Shown: positions 31,784-39,403 of the stretch, piece by piece | How the letters are laid out: every line of letters begins with the position of its first letter | Numbering within the stretch: the first letter of the stretch is position 1 | DNA from: a bacterium | Lineage (GTDB): Bacteria > 4484-113 > JAFGCY01 | Assembly (NCBI GenBank): GCA_020849855.1 | Contig: JADZFO010000028.1 | Location: 1-48,713 of the forward strand | Length of the DNA stretch: 48,713 nt | Reading direction: 5' to 3' | Notes under the pieces: generated by a model | What the model was told of the DNA's origin: nothing | What the model saw: only the letters and a program-made list of their open reading frames with translations | Databases searched by the model: none | Program-made: the position numbers and the translations under genes

Positions 31784-34243
31784 CTAGAGATTTGAATTAG
31801 AGATGGCATCTTTCAGCTCACGCAGCTCGCTGTCGCTGAGCTTGACTTCCTCGACGGTCGTCTCAAGCACCAGCTTATCATTGAGCACGAGGACCACATT
31901 CTCACCCTGAGACAGGTAGTCCCCCAGCTCAGGATACTCAGCCAGCAGCTCAAAGTACTCATCGCTGTAGGCCTGAACCCGGATGTTGCGCTGGGCCTTG
32001 GCTTCATAGCGGGCGTCAACCCATTGATACTGCGCCCGGCCCTGGCTGTCCGGCGCGCCGTCGCCCTGGCGCACGAAGGTCTGGCTGTTGACATAGTTGA
32101 CTGTCGTGTTACTGTCCGCGCTGCCGCCCTTGCGGTCCTGCTCGTTCTTCGGCGCCGGCGCCGGCATGCCATAAGCCGGGTCAAAGATGTTGCCGGGTAC
32201 GCCGCCACCGCCGCCGGCTGTCGCACCGGCGCTCTGGGGAGCCGCCGCATTGTCGGCCGCCTGGTTCATCTGGGCCTGCTTGCTGCGGCCCACCGCCATC
32301 TCACCGGCCTCTTCCTCGCGGGCCGCCAGCATGCCGTCAAGCAGCATCGCGTTGCGCGAGTCGCGGTCGAAGTACATGCCCGGCTCGGTGATCAGATAGC
32401 TGGTATAGGGGGTCACGATGCCAAAGCGGGTGGCCAGGCGGTCGACCTCGTCCACCAGTTCCTTGTTGTCACCCTTCAGCCGGATCTGGTCCAGCAGGAA
32501 GGAGACCTTGCGGGTGGCCCAGAGCCGCGCCACCTGGTTGTGCTGGCGGCCGCTGCTGGGCGTGATGCTGGCGCTGTATGTGCGGCTGGCCCCGCCGTCG
32601 CCGCTGCCGCTCACGCTGACCTTCACGTTGCCCGCCGGTGTACCGCGGTAGCGGCCGCTGATGAACAGCTCGGTGTTGTGGAAGAGGTCCGGCAGCTGGG
32701 CCGGGGTGATGTCGTACTCGTCCAGGCCGTCCAGGTTCAGCTTCAGGTCGATCAGCGCCGGGCTGGCGATCTTGCTGTAGAACTGGCTGACCTTGACCTC
32801 GATGTTCTCGCCTTCGGTGACATAACTGGCAGAGCCGTGGTGGTTATAGCTCAGGCTGTCCAGCAGGGTCGTGTTGACGTCATAGCCCACGCCGAATACA
32901 AAGAGCTTCACGCCGGCGTCGAACTTGCCCTTGGCGTTGGCCACGATGGAATCAATGTTCGTCTCGCCTACCGTCGGCTGGCCGTCCGTGAGGAAGACCA
33001 CATAGCGCGGGCGGCTGTTAACCCCAGCTTTTGCACCAAGCGTATAGTTACCCAGCATCTCAGAGCCCTGGGACAGGGCGGAGTTGATATCAGTGCCGCC
33101 GTCGGCCGTCAGGCCCTCGACCGCGCTGCGCGCAGCCGCGGTGTTATCAGCGCTGGCCGGCCGCATGGCGTCAAAGACGGGGTTAACGCCATCGCTGAAG
33201 TAGATCAGGTTGAAGCGGTCCTCGCGGTTGAGCTGGCCCAGCACATAGCGAAGTGCGCCCTTGGCCTGCTCGATCTTGTCTCCGCTCATCGAGCCGCTCT
33301 TGTCGAAGACAAAGAGCACGTCCTTGGGCACGACCTTCGCTTCCCGCGGCGGCGCGGCCAGCAGGGACAGCAGGAAATATCCGTCCTCGCCCCTGTCGCC
33401 GGGGTAAAGCATCAGGCTCGCGCCGAAGTCGCCCGAGCGGCGGCCGATGTTCAGCGTGAAGTCGTTGCCGAAATGCGTCATGCGGCCCTCATAGGAGCCG
33501 CTGGCCTTCATGTCCCCGTCGCGGTTCACCGACAGCCCGAAGGTCGGGCTGGAGATGGTGCCCAGGGGGAAGCTGCTTTCGATGTTGTATGTCAGGGTGA
33601 AGGGCACGCCGTTGTAGTCTGCGATGCGGCTCCAACCGGCCCAGCGCAGCGGCAGCAGGTAGCTCTGCAGTTCGCTGCTTCCGGAGAGGGTCTGGCTGAA
33701 GCTGACCTCAACCGTGCGGCTCTGGCCGGGCTGGAAGGGGAAGACCGCCACCGAGAAGGTGGTGGAGTTGATGTACTCCAGAAGGCCCGGGTCGCGCATC
33801 TTGCGCACGATGTCCTCATAGACCCGCCGGGCTTCATCCTTCGGCAGGGTCTGGGGCTCCAGGCGCTGGTCGCCGTCGATCAGGGCAAAGCCGCTGACAT
33901 TCGCCCCCGCCGGGAGCGGCAGCATGTACTGGCCCTCGGCGACCCACTGGTTATCGTTGCGCAGGGTCTGGCGGATGGTCGTGCTGGCCACGCCGCCGGT
34001 GACCTTAATATCCACCTTCATATCCGTCAGGGTCAGGTCGCGCTGGATGATCGGATGCTGCGGGGGGATCGGTACCGGGAGCGGCGGGGGCGGGACATGC
34101 CGCCCGTTCTGGGCCCGGGCCACTGTGTAGGCCAGGCCGAAGCCAAGGCCCAGGACAGCAATGATCAGGGCCAGTCGGGTGATGTGGTAGATTTCCGTGC
34201 CGCGCGGGGGCCGCGGGGAGTCGTGTTTTTTCGGGCTTGGCAT
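31784..34243 (-). CDS. VIT and von Willebrand A domain protein
   Basis: Membrane-anchored, extracytoplasmic protein related to inter-alpha-trypsin inhibitor heavy chains. Anchor helix residues 22-44, VIT domain about 65-195 (DMKVDIKVTGGVASTTIRQT; LPKDEARRVYEDIVRKMRDP), VWA domain about 305-480 with an intact MIDAS: D314-K-S316-G-S318, T384 in GGTDINSAL and Asp in FLTDGQPT. A C-terminal region with a Gly/Pro linker and Gln/Tyr-rich segment ends near the GENVVLVLND strand. 819 aa. GGGAGGG before ATG. Metal-dependent protein binding is likely; partner unknown. Divergent from 34385. Confidence 0.87.
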   Translation of the reverse strand: MPSPKKHDSPRPPRGTEIYHITRLALIIAVLGLGFGLAYTVARAQNGRHVPPPPLPVPIPPQHPIIQRDLTLTDMKVDIKVTGGVASTTIRQTLRNDNQWVAEGQYMLPLPAGANVSGFALIDGDQRLEPQTLPKDEARRVYEDIVRKMRDPGLLEYINSTTFSVAVFPFQPGQSRTVEVSFSQTLSGSSELQSYLLPLRWAGWSRIADYNGVPFTLTYNIESSFPLGTISSPTFGLSVNRDGDMKASGSYEGRMTHFGNDFTLNIGRRSGDFGASLMLYPGDRGEDGYFLLSLLAAPPREAKVVPKDVLFVFDKSGSMSGDKIEQAKGALRYVLGQLNREDRFNLIYFSDGVNPVFDAMRPASADNTAAARSAVEGLTADGGTDINSALSQGSEMLGNYTLGAKAGVNSRPRYVVFLTDGQPTVGETNIDSIVANAKGKFDAGVKLFVFGVGYDVNTTLLDSLSYNHHGSASYVTEGENIEVKVSQFYSKIASPALIDLKLNLDGLDEYDITPAQLPDLFHNTELFISGRYRGTPAGNVKVSVSGSGDGGASRTYSASITPSSGRQHNQVARLWATRKVSFLLDQIRLKGDNKELVDEVDRLATRFGIVTPYTSYLITEPGMYFDRDSRNAMLLDGMLAAREEEAGEMAVGRSKQAQMNQAADNAAAPQSAGATAGGGGGVPGNIFDPAYGMPAPAPKNEQDRKGGSADSNTTVNYVNSQTFVRQGDGAPDSQGRAQYQWVDARYEAKAQRNIRVQAYSDEYFELLAEYPELGDYLSQGENVVLVLNDKLVLETTVEEVKLSDSELRELKDAISNSNL

Positions 34244-34347
34244 AACCGCCCTCCCATATCAGATGCGTGTCTGACTTACTCGCCTGAGCGCCTGTTCAAG
34301 TCTTTGGCCTGCCAGGAATGAACATAGGCTATCACGCTCGCGTTGAC

Positions 34348-34353
34348 TATAAT
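34348..34353 (+). promoter_or_regulatory. Consensus -10 box
   Basis: Perfect TATAAT with TTGAC directly before it but no -35 at 17 bp. Leader of about 25 nt to ATG 34385 with no clear ribosome site. Confidence 0.4.
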
Positions 34354-34384
34354 CGGGCCCTCATTGCGGTTCCACTGCGTCATC

Positions 34385-36499
34385 ATGCGAAATCTGATCT
34401 GGCTCATAGCGCTTTTTATCTGCGTCTGCGCCTTCGCCCCCGTGCAGGCGGAACAGTCCCGCAGCATCCGGGTGGAAGTCCGCCGCCAGCGCACGCGCGA
34501 CGACGTGGCGATCCTCAGCCTGATCGTCAACGACCGCTCGGCCCTGCGCCTGCCGCGGGCCAACGCGCCCAGCGGCTCGCTGGAGCGGCGGCTTTCGGCC
34601 GCGGCCACGGTGCTCAGCCGGGCCTACCGCGCCGACGAGCTGGACTTCGCGGTGCAGGAGAACGACGAGGGCCACGCCGAGCTGCTGCTTAACGGCGAGC
34701 TGGTGCTGTCCGCCTCGCCGGATGAAGCGGCCCTGCTGGGCCAGAGCGCCATTGAGCTCGCCGCGCTGTGGCAGCGCAACCTGGAGCTGGCTCTGGGCCT
34801 GGAGGCCGAGGCTGCCGAGCCGGCTGCCGACAGCGGATCAAACGGCAGCAATGGCGCGCAGGAAAGCGCCGAGCGCTTCAGCATGAAGGATGTCCCGCAG
34901 GGTGATCCTGAAAGCGCTCAGGAAGGCACGGCCGAAGAGAACCCCGAAGGCGGGGCGGCACAGCCTGAGGCTAAGGCCAAAACGCAGCCAAAAACGCAGC
35001 CAAAAACGGAGCCTAAGGCCCCGACCGGCGGTAAGGCCGGCGCCAAAGCCCGGCCCGCCCAGCCGCAGGACCAGACGAATGCCGACGGGGGTGATGAGTC
35101 GGCGGAACCGAAGTATGTCCAGACCAGCACCGGCCGCGTTGGCCTGGGCGGCGTGCAGGACATCAGCCTCAGCGCCCTGGCGCCCGACCCGGCATTCCAG
35201 CGCCTAATGGTCTCCCTGGGCCACCGGCCCTATGAGCCGCCGCTTGAAACCCGCTACAACAGTATCAGCGCCCCGGCGGAACTGACGGCAGTGGTCACCG
35301 GCCCGGCCAGTGAGGATGCCGCCCGCATCGCCGTTGAGTGGGCCCTCAGGGCCCAGGCCGGCGTGCCCCTCAGCTCCCGGGTGTCCTGGCGCGGCGCCCT
35401 GCTGAGCCCGGAAGAAATCGCCGAGCTGCCCAAGGCCAGGCTCAAGGAAATGAAGGCCCTTTTTGGCGACCAGCCCCTGCGCGCCGATGTGCCGATCCTC
35501 GCCACCGCGCCGGGCAAGAGCCGCACCGTCAGCCTGGATTACACCATCTCCAGCATCGGCGAGCCGGTCAGCGGCATAGCCAAAGTCAAGATTGAGAACC
35601 GCGGTTTCAAGCTGCCGCGGGAGAGCTATACCTGGTTCTCCAACGCCCCGGAGGGCGTGAAGCAGCCCCAGCTGCTTTACTACGCCGACCTGCCCGTGGG
35701 CGTCTCCGGCCGCCTCGTTTACCACCACCAGAACCAGGGCGACCAGAACCTGCAGTTCTTCGCCCGCCTGGTCAACGAGACCTCCGAGGTCGGGGCGGTG
35801 CATGTCATCCCCGGCTCCTGCGCCCCGGACATCAACACCTACTTCGTCGGCTACAAGAGCTGCGAGAACTTCTGGGCCAACCTCAACACCGGCGCCGGCT
35901 ATGTGCTGCGTATCCCGCCCGGCGCGCAGGCGCTGCTGGTGGGTCAGGCCCTGCCCCGCGGCTATACCTCATCGGGCTACTACAAGCTGACCAACCTCGC
36001 CTCCTGCAACCTGCGCATCGAGACCGTCGTGCTGGAAGCCGGGCACTTCCCCGCCGAGCATGCCTACAGCCGCACGGATCTGGCCTCCAGCATGGTCTAC
36101 CCGGAGCCCTATTACAGCGAATCGCGCGAGTGGAGCACCGGCGACGACTGGCTTTACCTGCGCCTGGGCCAGAACGCGCCCCAGGACCTGGCCGGCCGCA
36201 CCATCCTGCACGGCATGTACGGCATGACCCACAGCTATACCGTGGACGTGACCAACACGCGCTCGACGCCCGCCACCGTTTATGTCGTGCTGCGCGGCTC
36301 GGCCGGCGAGGTCAAAGGCCAGTTCTTCATCAACGACAAATATGTGGTCAGCCAGCTGGTGAAGGGCGGCGACGAGCAGCTCATGGATCAGGTGACCCTG
36401 CAGCCCGGCGCCAGCAAGCGCCTGAAGATCGTCGGCATCCCGCTCAATGGCGGCTTCTACCCGGCCAGCATCATCATCCGAGATACGAAGATGCCTTAG
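34385..36499 (+). CDS. Large exported protein of unknown function
   Basis: 704 aa from ATG 34385, which gives a clean signal peptide (MRNLIWLIALFICVCAFA, cleavage after PVQA). An N-terminal ~110-residue domain (VNDRSALRL ... AELLLNGELVL ... LAALWQRNLELALG) resembles the periplasmic lead domain seen in some MscS-like proteins; this is tentative. Then a Lys/Pro/Gln repeat linker (KTQPKTQPKTEPKAP) and a ~480-residue C-terminal region of mainly beta character (VSLDYTISSIGEPVSGIAKV; IVGIPLNGGFYPASIIIRD) that I cannot assign. Divergent from the VIT/VWA gene, which suggests joint function at the surface. Confidence 0.72.
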   Translation: MRNLIWLIALFICVCAFAPVQAEQSRSIRVEVRRQRTRDDVAILSLIVNDRSALRLPRANAPSGSLERRLSAAATVLSRAYRADELDFAVQENDEGHAELLLNGELVLSASPDEAALLGQSAIELAALWQRNLELALGLEAEAAEPAADSGSNGSNGAQESAERFSMKDVPQGDPESAQEGTAEENPEGGAAQPEAKAKTQPKTQPKTEPKAPTGGKAGAKARPAQPQDQTNADGGDESAEPKYVQTSTGRVGLGGVQDISLSALAPDPAFQRLMVSLGHRPYEPPLETRYNSISAPAELTAVVTGPASEDAARIAVEWALRAQAGVPLSSRVSWRGALLSPEEIAELPKARLKEMKALFGDQPLRADVPILATAPGKSRTVSLDYTISSIGEPVSGIAKVKIENRGFKLPRESYTWFSNAPEGVKQPQLLYYADLPVGVSGRLVYHHQNQGDQNLQFFARLVNETSEVGAVHVIPGSCAPDINTYFVGYKSCENFWANLNTGAGYVLRIPPGAQALLVGQALPRGYTSSGYYKLTNLASCNLRIETVVLEAGHFPAEHAYSRTDLASSMVYPEPYYSESREWSTGDDWLYLRLGQNAPQDLAGRTILHGMYGMTHSYTVDVTNTRSTPATVYVVLRGSAGEVKGQFFINDKYVVSQLVKGGDEQLMDQVTLQPGASKRLKIVGIPLNGGFYPASIIIRDTKMP

Positions 36500-36508
36500 T
36501 CTCATGTA

Positions 36509-36575
36509 GGGGCGCGTGGAGCGCGCCCGTCTTTGGATGCACACAGAGCAACAGAGTGAAAGGAGTATCACAGAG
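36509..36575 (+). repeat. Left ~67-bp direct repeat flanking kptA (hairpin plus AGAG copy R5)
   Basis: Hairpin GGGCGCG-TGGAG-CGCGCCC (36510-36528), GTCTT, then AGAGCAACAGAGTGAAAGGA and TCACAGAG. Matches 37288-37352 with only about four differences. 36576-36674 has further degenerate AGAG/CTCT sequence and no gene. Confidence 0.9.
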
Positions 36576-36662
36576 TCTGAGAAGTACATTGCTCTGTAAG
36601 ACGCCCTGGGTCTGCATTTCTCTGTAGAACTCATTAGACTCCATCTCTCTGTGTGAATCTTC

Positions 36663-36668
36663 TAAACT
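36663..36668 (+). promoter_or_regulatory. Possible leaderless-type -10 box for kptA
   Basis: TAAACT, 6 nt before ATG 36675; 4/6 match. Confidence 0.3.
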
Positions 36669-36674
36669 CTTCTC

Positions 36675-37226
36675 ATGGACCGTCGCGATATCGAGCTCAG
36701 CAAATACCTCAGCCTGATCCTGCGGCATCAGCCTGAACTGGCTGGACTCAGCCTGGACCGCGAGGGATGGGCCGAGATCGAGGCCCTGCTGGCCGGCGCG
36801 GCCAGCCGTGGACGCCGGATCAGCCGCGAGCAGCTCGAGCGCGTGGTGGCCGACAACGACAAGCAGCGTTTTGCTGTCTCGCCGGACGGCCTGCGGATCC
36901 GCGCGGTGCAGGGGCACTCAGCTCGCGATGTCAGCATCTCTTATGAGCCGCAGACGCCGCCCAAAGTGCTGTACCACGGCACCGCGAAGCGCTTCCTGGA
37001 ATCGATCCTGGCCGAGGGCCTGCGCCCCGGCCGGCGGCAGCATGTGCACCTCTCGGTGGATACGGCGACTGCGACCAGCGTCGGCCGGCGCTATGGCGTG
37101 CCGGTTGTGCTGCGCATCGCCGCGCTGTGCCTGCACGCGGGCGGGCATGAGTTCTACTGCGCCGAAAACGGCGTCTGGCTGACCGACCGCGTGCCGGTTG
37201 AAGCGATCACGCTCCACGACCTGTAG
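36675..37226 (+). CDS. kptA: RNA 2'-phosphotransferase (Tpt1/KptA)
   Basis: Transfers an internal RNA 2'-phosphate to NAD+, releasing ADP-ribose 1'',2''-cyclic phosphate; in eukaryotes this ends tRNA splicing, while the bacterial role is open. All family landmarks are present: [14 protein letters not shown] (8-21, RHxP), [18 protein letters not shown] (65-82), YHGT (100-103) and GRRQHVHLS (119-127). 183 aa, complete. The stop TAG is the start of the adjacent repeat hairpin (CTG TAG GGGCGCG). Bracketed by near-identical direct repeats, so probably mobile. Confidence 0.93.
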   Translation: MDRRDIELSKYLSLILRHQPELAGLSLDREGWAEIEALLAGAASRGRRISREQLERVVADNDKQRFAVSPDGLRIRAVQGHSARDVSISYEPQTPPKVLYHGTAKRFLESILAEGLRPGRRQHVHLSVDTATATSVGRRYGVPVVLRIAALCLHAGGHEFYCAENGVWLTDRVPVEAITLHDL

Positions 37227-37307
37227 GGGCGCGTGGAGCGCGCCCGTCTTTCTTGTAGGGGGGAGGCTTGTCCTCCCCCGGATTGCAGGGGCGCGTGGAG
37301 CGCGCCC
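37227..37307 (+). repeat. Array of three dispersed hairpins
   Basis: GGGCGCG-TGGAG-CGCGCCC (37227-37245), GGGGGAGG-CTTGT-CCTCCCCC (37259-37279), GGGCGCG-TGGAG-CGCGCCC again (37289-37307). First and third are identical. The first, followed by GTCTTTCTT, could also terminate kptA. Confidence 0.85.
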
Positions 37308-37352
37308 GTCTTCGGATTCACAAGAGCAACAGAGTGAAAGGAGTTCACAGAG
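37288..37352 (+). repeat. Right ~65-bp direct repeat flanking kptA (hairpin plus AGAG copy R6)
   Basis: Partner of 36509-36575, same orientation. Confidence 0.9.
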
Positions 37353-37380
37353 GCTTTGTGCCAAGCTCATGACCGAGCCG

Positions 37381-37405
37381 GTAGCGCCGCACTCAGTGGC
37401 GGCGC
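37381..37405 (+). repeat. GTAGCGCCGC-type dispersed hairpin
   Basis: GCGCCGC-ACTCAGTG-GCGGCGC (37384-37405); same family as the hairpin after copA (26447-26469). Confidence 0.7.
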
Positions 37406-37442
37406 AGCGATGGCAGCGGCCTCGATGCAGGGATTCAGGAGA

Positions 37443-37536
37443 TCAACCACCAAGGCACAAAGGCACTAAGAAATCCGAGAGCCGATGCTCGCCTGCAACA
37501 CGCCCTTCGCAGTTTTCGCGCCCTTTGCGGTCAACT
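37443..37536 (+). repeat. CACCAAGGCAC-type repeat, copy R7
   Basis: AACCACCAAGGCACAAAGGC plus ACTAAGAAA, then 37503-37532 TTCGCAGTTTTCGCGCCCTT plus TGCGGTC, which is its imperfect inverted partner. A sister family of the AGAG repeats with the same phased-purine design. No gene seen in 37353-37612. Confidence 0.65.
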
Positions 37537-37612
37537 ACCCCGCAACGAAGGCCGCGCCTTGCCTGGCTCGGCACGGACCGTCGCCGCTGCGCGGCGCTAA
37601 GTCAACTTTAGG

Positions 37613-38173
37613 CTACTCGTCCAACATCTCGCACATCCGTGCAAGTCGCGCCGATTGGGGTAGGCTCTCGACACGAATACTGTAGCCATAGGTAACGCAC
37701 TCAATGGCGCCGTCATGGAAAGTGAAAATCAGGTGCCGCAGGCCCTCAAATTGCTCTGGATCATGGCTGTGATGAACTGAGTTTATCCGCTCGAGCGCCT
37801 TTGGCAAATCAGATCCCAGGACCTCATATACGCCGTAAGACCCAAGTCCCCGCTCATATAGGGGATGTCCATGCAGGGCCTCATCATTAGGTCCGCCCAA
37901 CAGCAGCAGATCGGCCGAGAATGACACAAAGGCCGTCGCTGGAGCCTCTCTTTCTGTCACACAGCGAGCTTCCTTAAAGCCGATTGCGTTTCCTTGCTCG
38001 TTGCGCACCACGTTTGGATCGTCCGGCGCGATTCTTTCGGTCAGCAGGTAGCTTAGAATCACATGGCATCCGTCAGAAATCACCAGCGGCATCGGTGCTC
38101 CGGTGCTTTGCTGTGGGAAGTCATCAAGCTCTACGACTCTCTCGTTGCCTGTGCTTAGGTAGTATCCTTGCAT
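37613..38173 (-). CDS. AT-richer orphan protein
   Basis: Not recognised. 186 aa, soluble, no signal peptide. Visible segments: GCHVILSYLLTERIAPDDPN, FVSFSADLLLLGGPNDEALH, GSYGVYEVLGSDLPKALERI and LIFTFHDGAIECVTYGYSIR. The general look is that of small contact-inhibition immunity or knot-type single-domain proteins, but this is impression only. Codon use is more AT-rich than its neighbours and the gene lies between repeats R6/R7 and the inverted R8. No ribosome site is clear at ATG 38173. Confidence 0.6.
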   Translation of the reverse strand: MQGYYLSTGNERVVELDDFPQQSTGAPMPLVISDGCHVILSYLLTERIAPDDPNVVRNEQGNAIGFKEARCVTEREAPATAFVSFSADLLLLGGPNDEALHGHPLYERGLGSYGVYEVLGSDLPKALERINSVHHSHDPEQFEGLRHLIFTFHDGAIECVTYGYSIRVESLPQSARLARMCEMLDE

Positions 38174-38225
38174 TAGGAGGCTCCGCAGTGCTGACTTGTG
38201 AGCTTAAGAGGGCGCATCGAATAAT

Positions 38226-38270
38226 TGATAATCTCTGTGAACCTCGGTTCACTCAGTTAACTCAGTGTGG
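38226..38270 (-). repeat. AGAG-phased dispersed repeat, copy R8 (inverted)
   Basis: On the minus strand: ACTGAGTTAACTGAGTGAAC then CGAGGTTCACAGAGAT, nearly the same as R3. Opposite orientation to R6 on the other side of the orphan gene. Confidence 0.8.
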
Positions 38271-38282
38271 ATCGATTCTCCC

Positions 38283-38789
38283 CTAGTCCGCCCAGCTGCT
38301 GTGCTCATGGCATTCGCAGCTGCAGCCCGCGTCGGGCGCGATCAGCTCGCGGCCGCCGGTAAGCTCGATGCTGCAGTCGCAGCAGACTTCCGGCTTAACC
38401 ACCACCGCCGGCTTGTGGCAGGTGCAGAGCTCCGGCAGGCAGGGCGCGCAGGGCACATAGGGCGTCACCGGCTTGTGGCAGCCACCAAGCTCGGGCAGAC
38501 AGGGCGCGCAGGGCTTGTAGGGCGTAACACAGCGGTGGCACTGGGCATGGCACTTCGGCCTGAAGCTGTGGCAGCGCTCGATGATCTGATGGCAGCAGTC
38601 CCGGGCGTCCTGCGCCTGCGTGTCGGCCATCGCTTCCGCCGCCTCGCTGTAGGCACTGGCCGCCACCGGCGTGTCAGACCAGGCGCCCAGCTCGCTCGGG
38701 CTGGCTGCGCTCTGCTCCGCTGCCTGCGCGCCAAAGGGCAGGGCCAGCAGGGGCAGCAGGAGGATCAGGCTGAGCAGCAGCTTGCGCAC
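38283..38789 (-). CDS. Exported Cys/His-rich repeat protein
   Basis: Function unknown, possibly metal binding. GTG 38789 is chosen: TACAAT lies 6 nt upstream and it gives a perfect signal peptide (RKLLLSLILLLPLLALPFGA). The mature part has 19 cysteines and many histidines, including a tandem repeat of about 22 residues, VTPYKPCAPCLPELGGCHKP then VTPYVPCAPCLPELCTCHKP, and a CSCECHEH tail. No C-x2-C-H haem motif. 168 aa. Disulfide-rich scaffold and metal scavenger are the two readings. Confidence 0.7.
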   Translation of the reverse strand: MRKLLLSLILLLPLLALPFGAQAAEQSAASPSELGAWSDTPVAASAYSEAAEAMADTQAQDARDCCHQIIERCHSFRPKCHAQCHRCVTPYKPCAPCLPELGGCHKPVTPYVPCAPCLPELCTCHKPAVVVKPEVCCDCSIELTGGRELIAPDAGCSCECHEHSSWAD

Positions 38790-38795
38790 AGGCTG

Positions 38796-38801
38796 ATTGT
38801 A
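38796..38801 (-). promoter_or_regulatory. Leaderless-type -10 box
   Basis: TACAAT, 6 nt before GTG 38789. Confidence 0.45.
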
Positions 38802-38849
38802 GCAGCGGCCTGCCAAAGCTTAATTACGGGCTCTGCTGGCAATTTATCT

Positions 38850-38871
38850 AAGCATGTGTTATGCTTTTTTT
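38850..38871 (+). terminator. Terminator-like hairpin without an upstream plus-strand gene
   Basis: AAGCAT-GTGTT-ATGCTT followed by T's through 38871. Six pairs and a run of seven T. Nothing on the plus strand precedes it except the antisense of the Cys-rich gene start, so it may end a small RNA. Confidence 0.5.
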
Positions 38872-39011
38872 GATGGACGCCGCTTGCGGCGCGCACTCCT
38901 TCTTGATTACCGCCGTTTAGCCGGCCCCGCAGACACGGGTTTGCCGCTGGATGAATCGCCGTAACCACTAACTGTGCTCATCAAATCAGTATCATTCTGA
39001 GGAGATCAGCG

Positions 39012-39275
39012 ATGAAAATCTATGCTGGCAACCTGACCCCCGAGACCACCGAAACCCAGCTTAGCGCGGCTTTCGCCGCGCATGGCGCGGTTGAACGCAG
39101 CCACATTGCCACCGAGAAGGAAACCGGTACCTCCAAGGGTTTCGGCTTCGTCGAGATGCTCAATGACAGCGAGGCCCAGACCGCCATCACGGCCCTGGAC
39201 GGCAGCCAGCTCAACGGCCAGACCATCAAGGTCAATGAGGCCCGGCAGAAGCCCAAGGAAGCGGCCGGCAACTAG
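39012..39275 (+). CDS. RRM-domain RNA-binding protein
   Basis: Single RNA-recognition motif protein of the bacterial Rbp type, binding single-stranded RNA. RNP2 IYAGNL (3-8), RNP1 KGFGFVEM (42-49), with AITALDGSQLNGQTIKV completing the fold. 87 aa, no long Gly tail. ATG 39012 with GAGGAG eight bases upstream. The region 38872-39011 forms a long leader or promoter area without recognisable elements. A strong terminator follows, so the gene is monocistronic. Often cold- or stress-induced in other bacteria; not shown here. Confidence 0.92.
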   Translation: MKIYAGNLTPETTETQLSAAFAAHGAVERSHIATEKETGTSKGFGFVEMLNDSEAQTAITALDGSQLNGQTIKVNEARQKPKEAAGN

Positions 39276-39339
39276 CAGCCGCAGCCCGCTTGCTGGTCCG
39301 CTGACCCGGACCGCATGGGGCATGACTGAGCTTGATCAG

Positions 39340-39372
39340 AAAGGGGTCGGCCACTGGCCGGCCCTTTTCTTT
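39340..39372 (+). terminator. Rho-independent terminator of the RRM gene
   Basis: AAAGGGGTCGGCC / GGCCGGCCCTTTT with a three-base loop, 13 pairs including two G-T, then CTTT. Confidence 0.8.
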
Positions 39373-39403
39373 GCCTGGGATACCGCCTGGGTTAGCGCCT
39401 GGG

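Noticed and set aside
36675..37226. kptA as evidence of tRNA splicing in this organism
   Set aside because: Bacterial KptA occurs without tRNA introns or splicing ligase, and none is seen here.
38283..38789. Multihaem cytochrome reading of the Cys-rich protein
   Set aside because: No C-x2-C-H motif; the cysteine pairs are CAPCL, CHAQC and CCDC.
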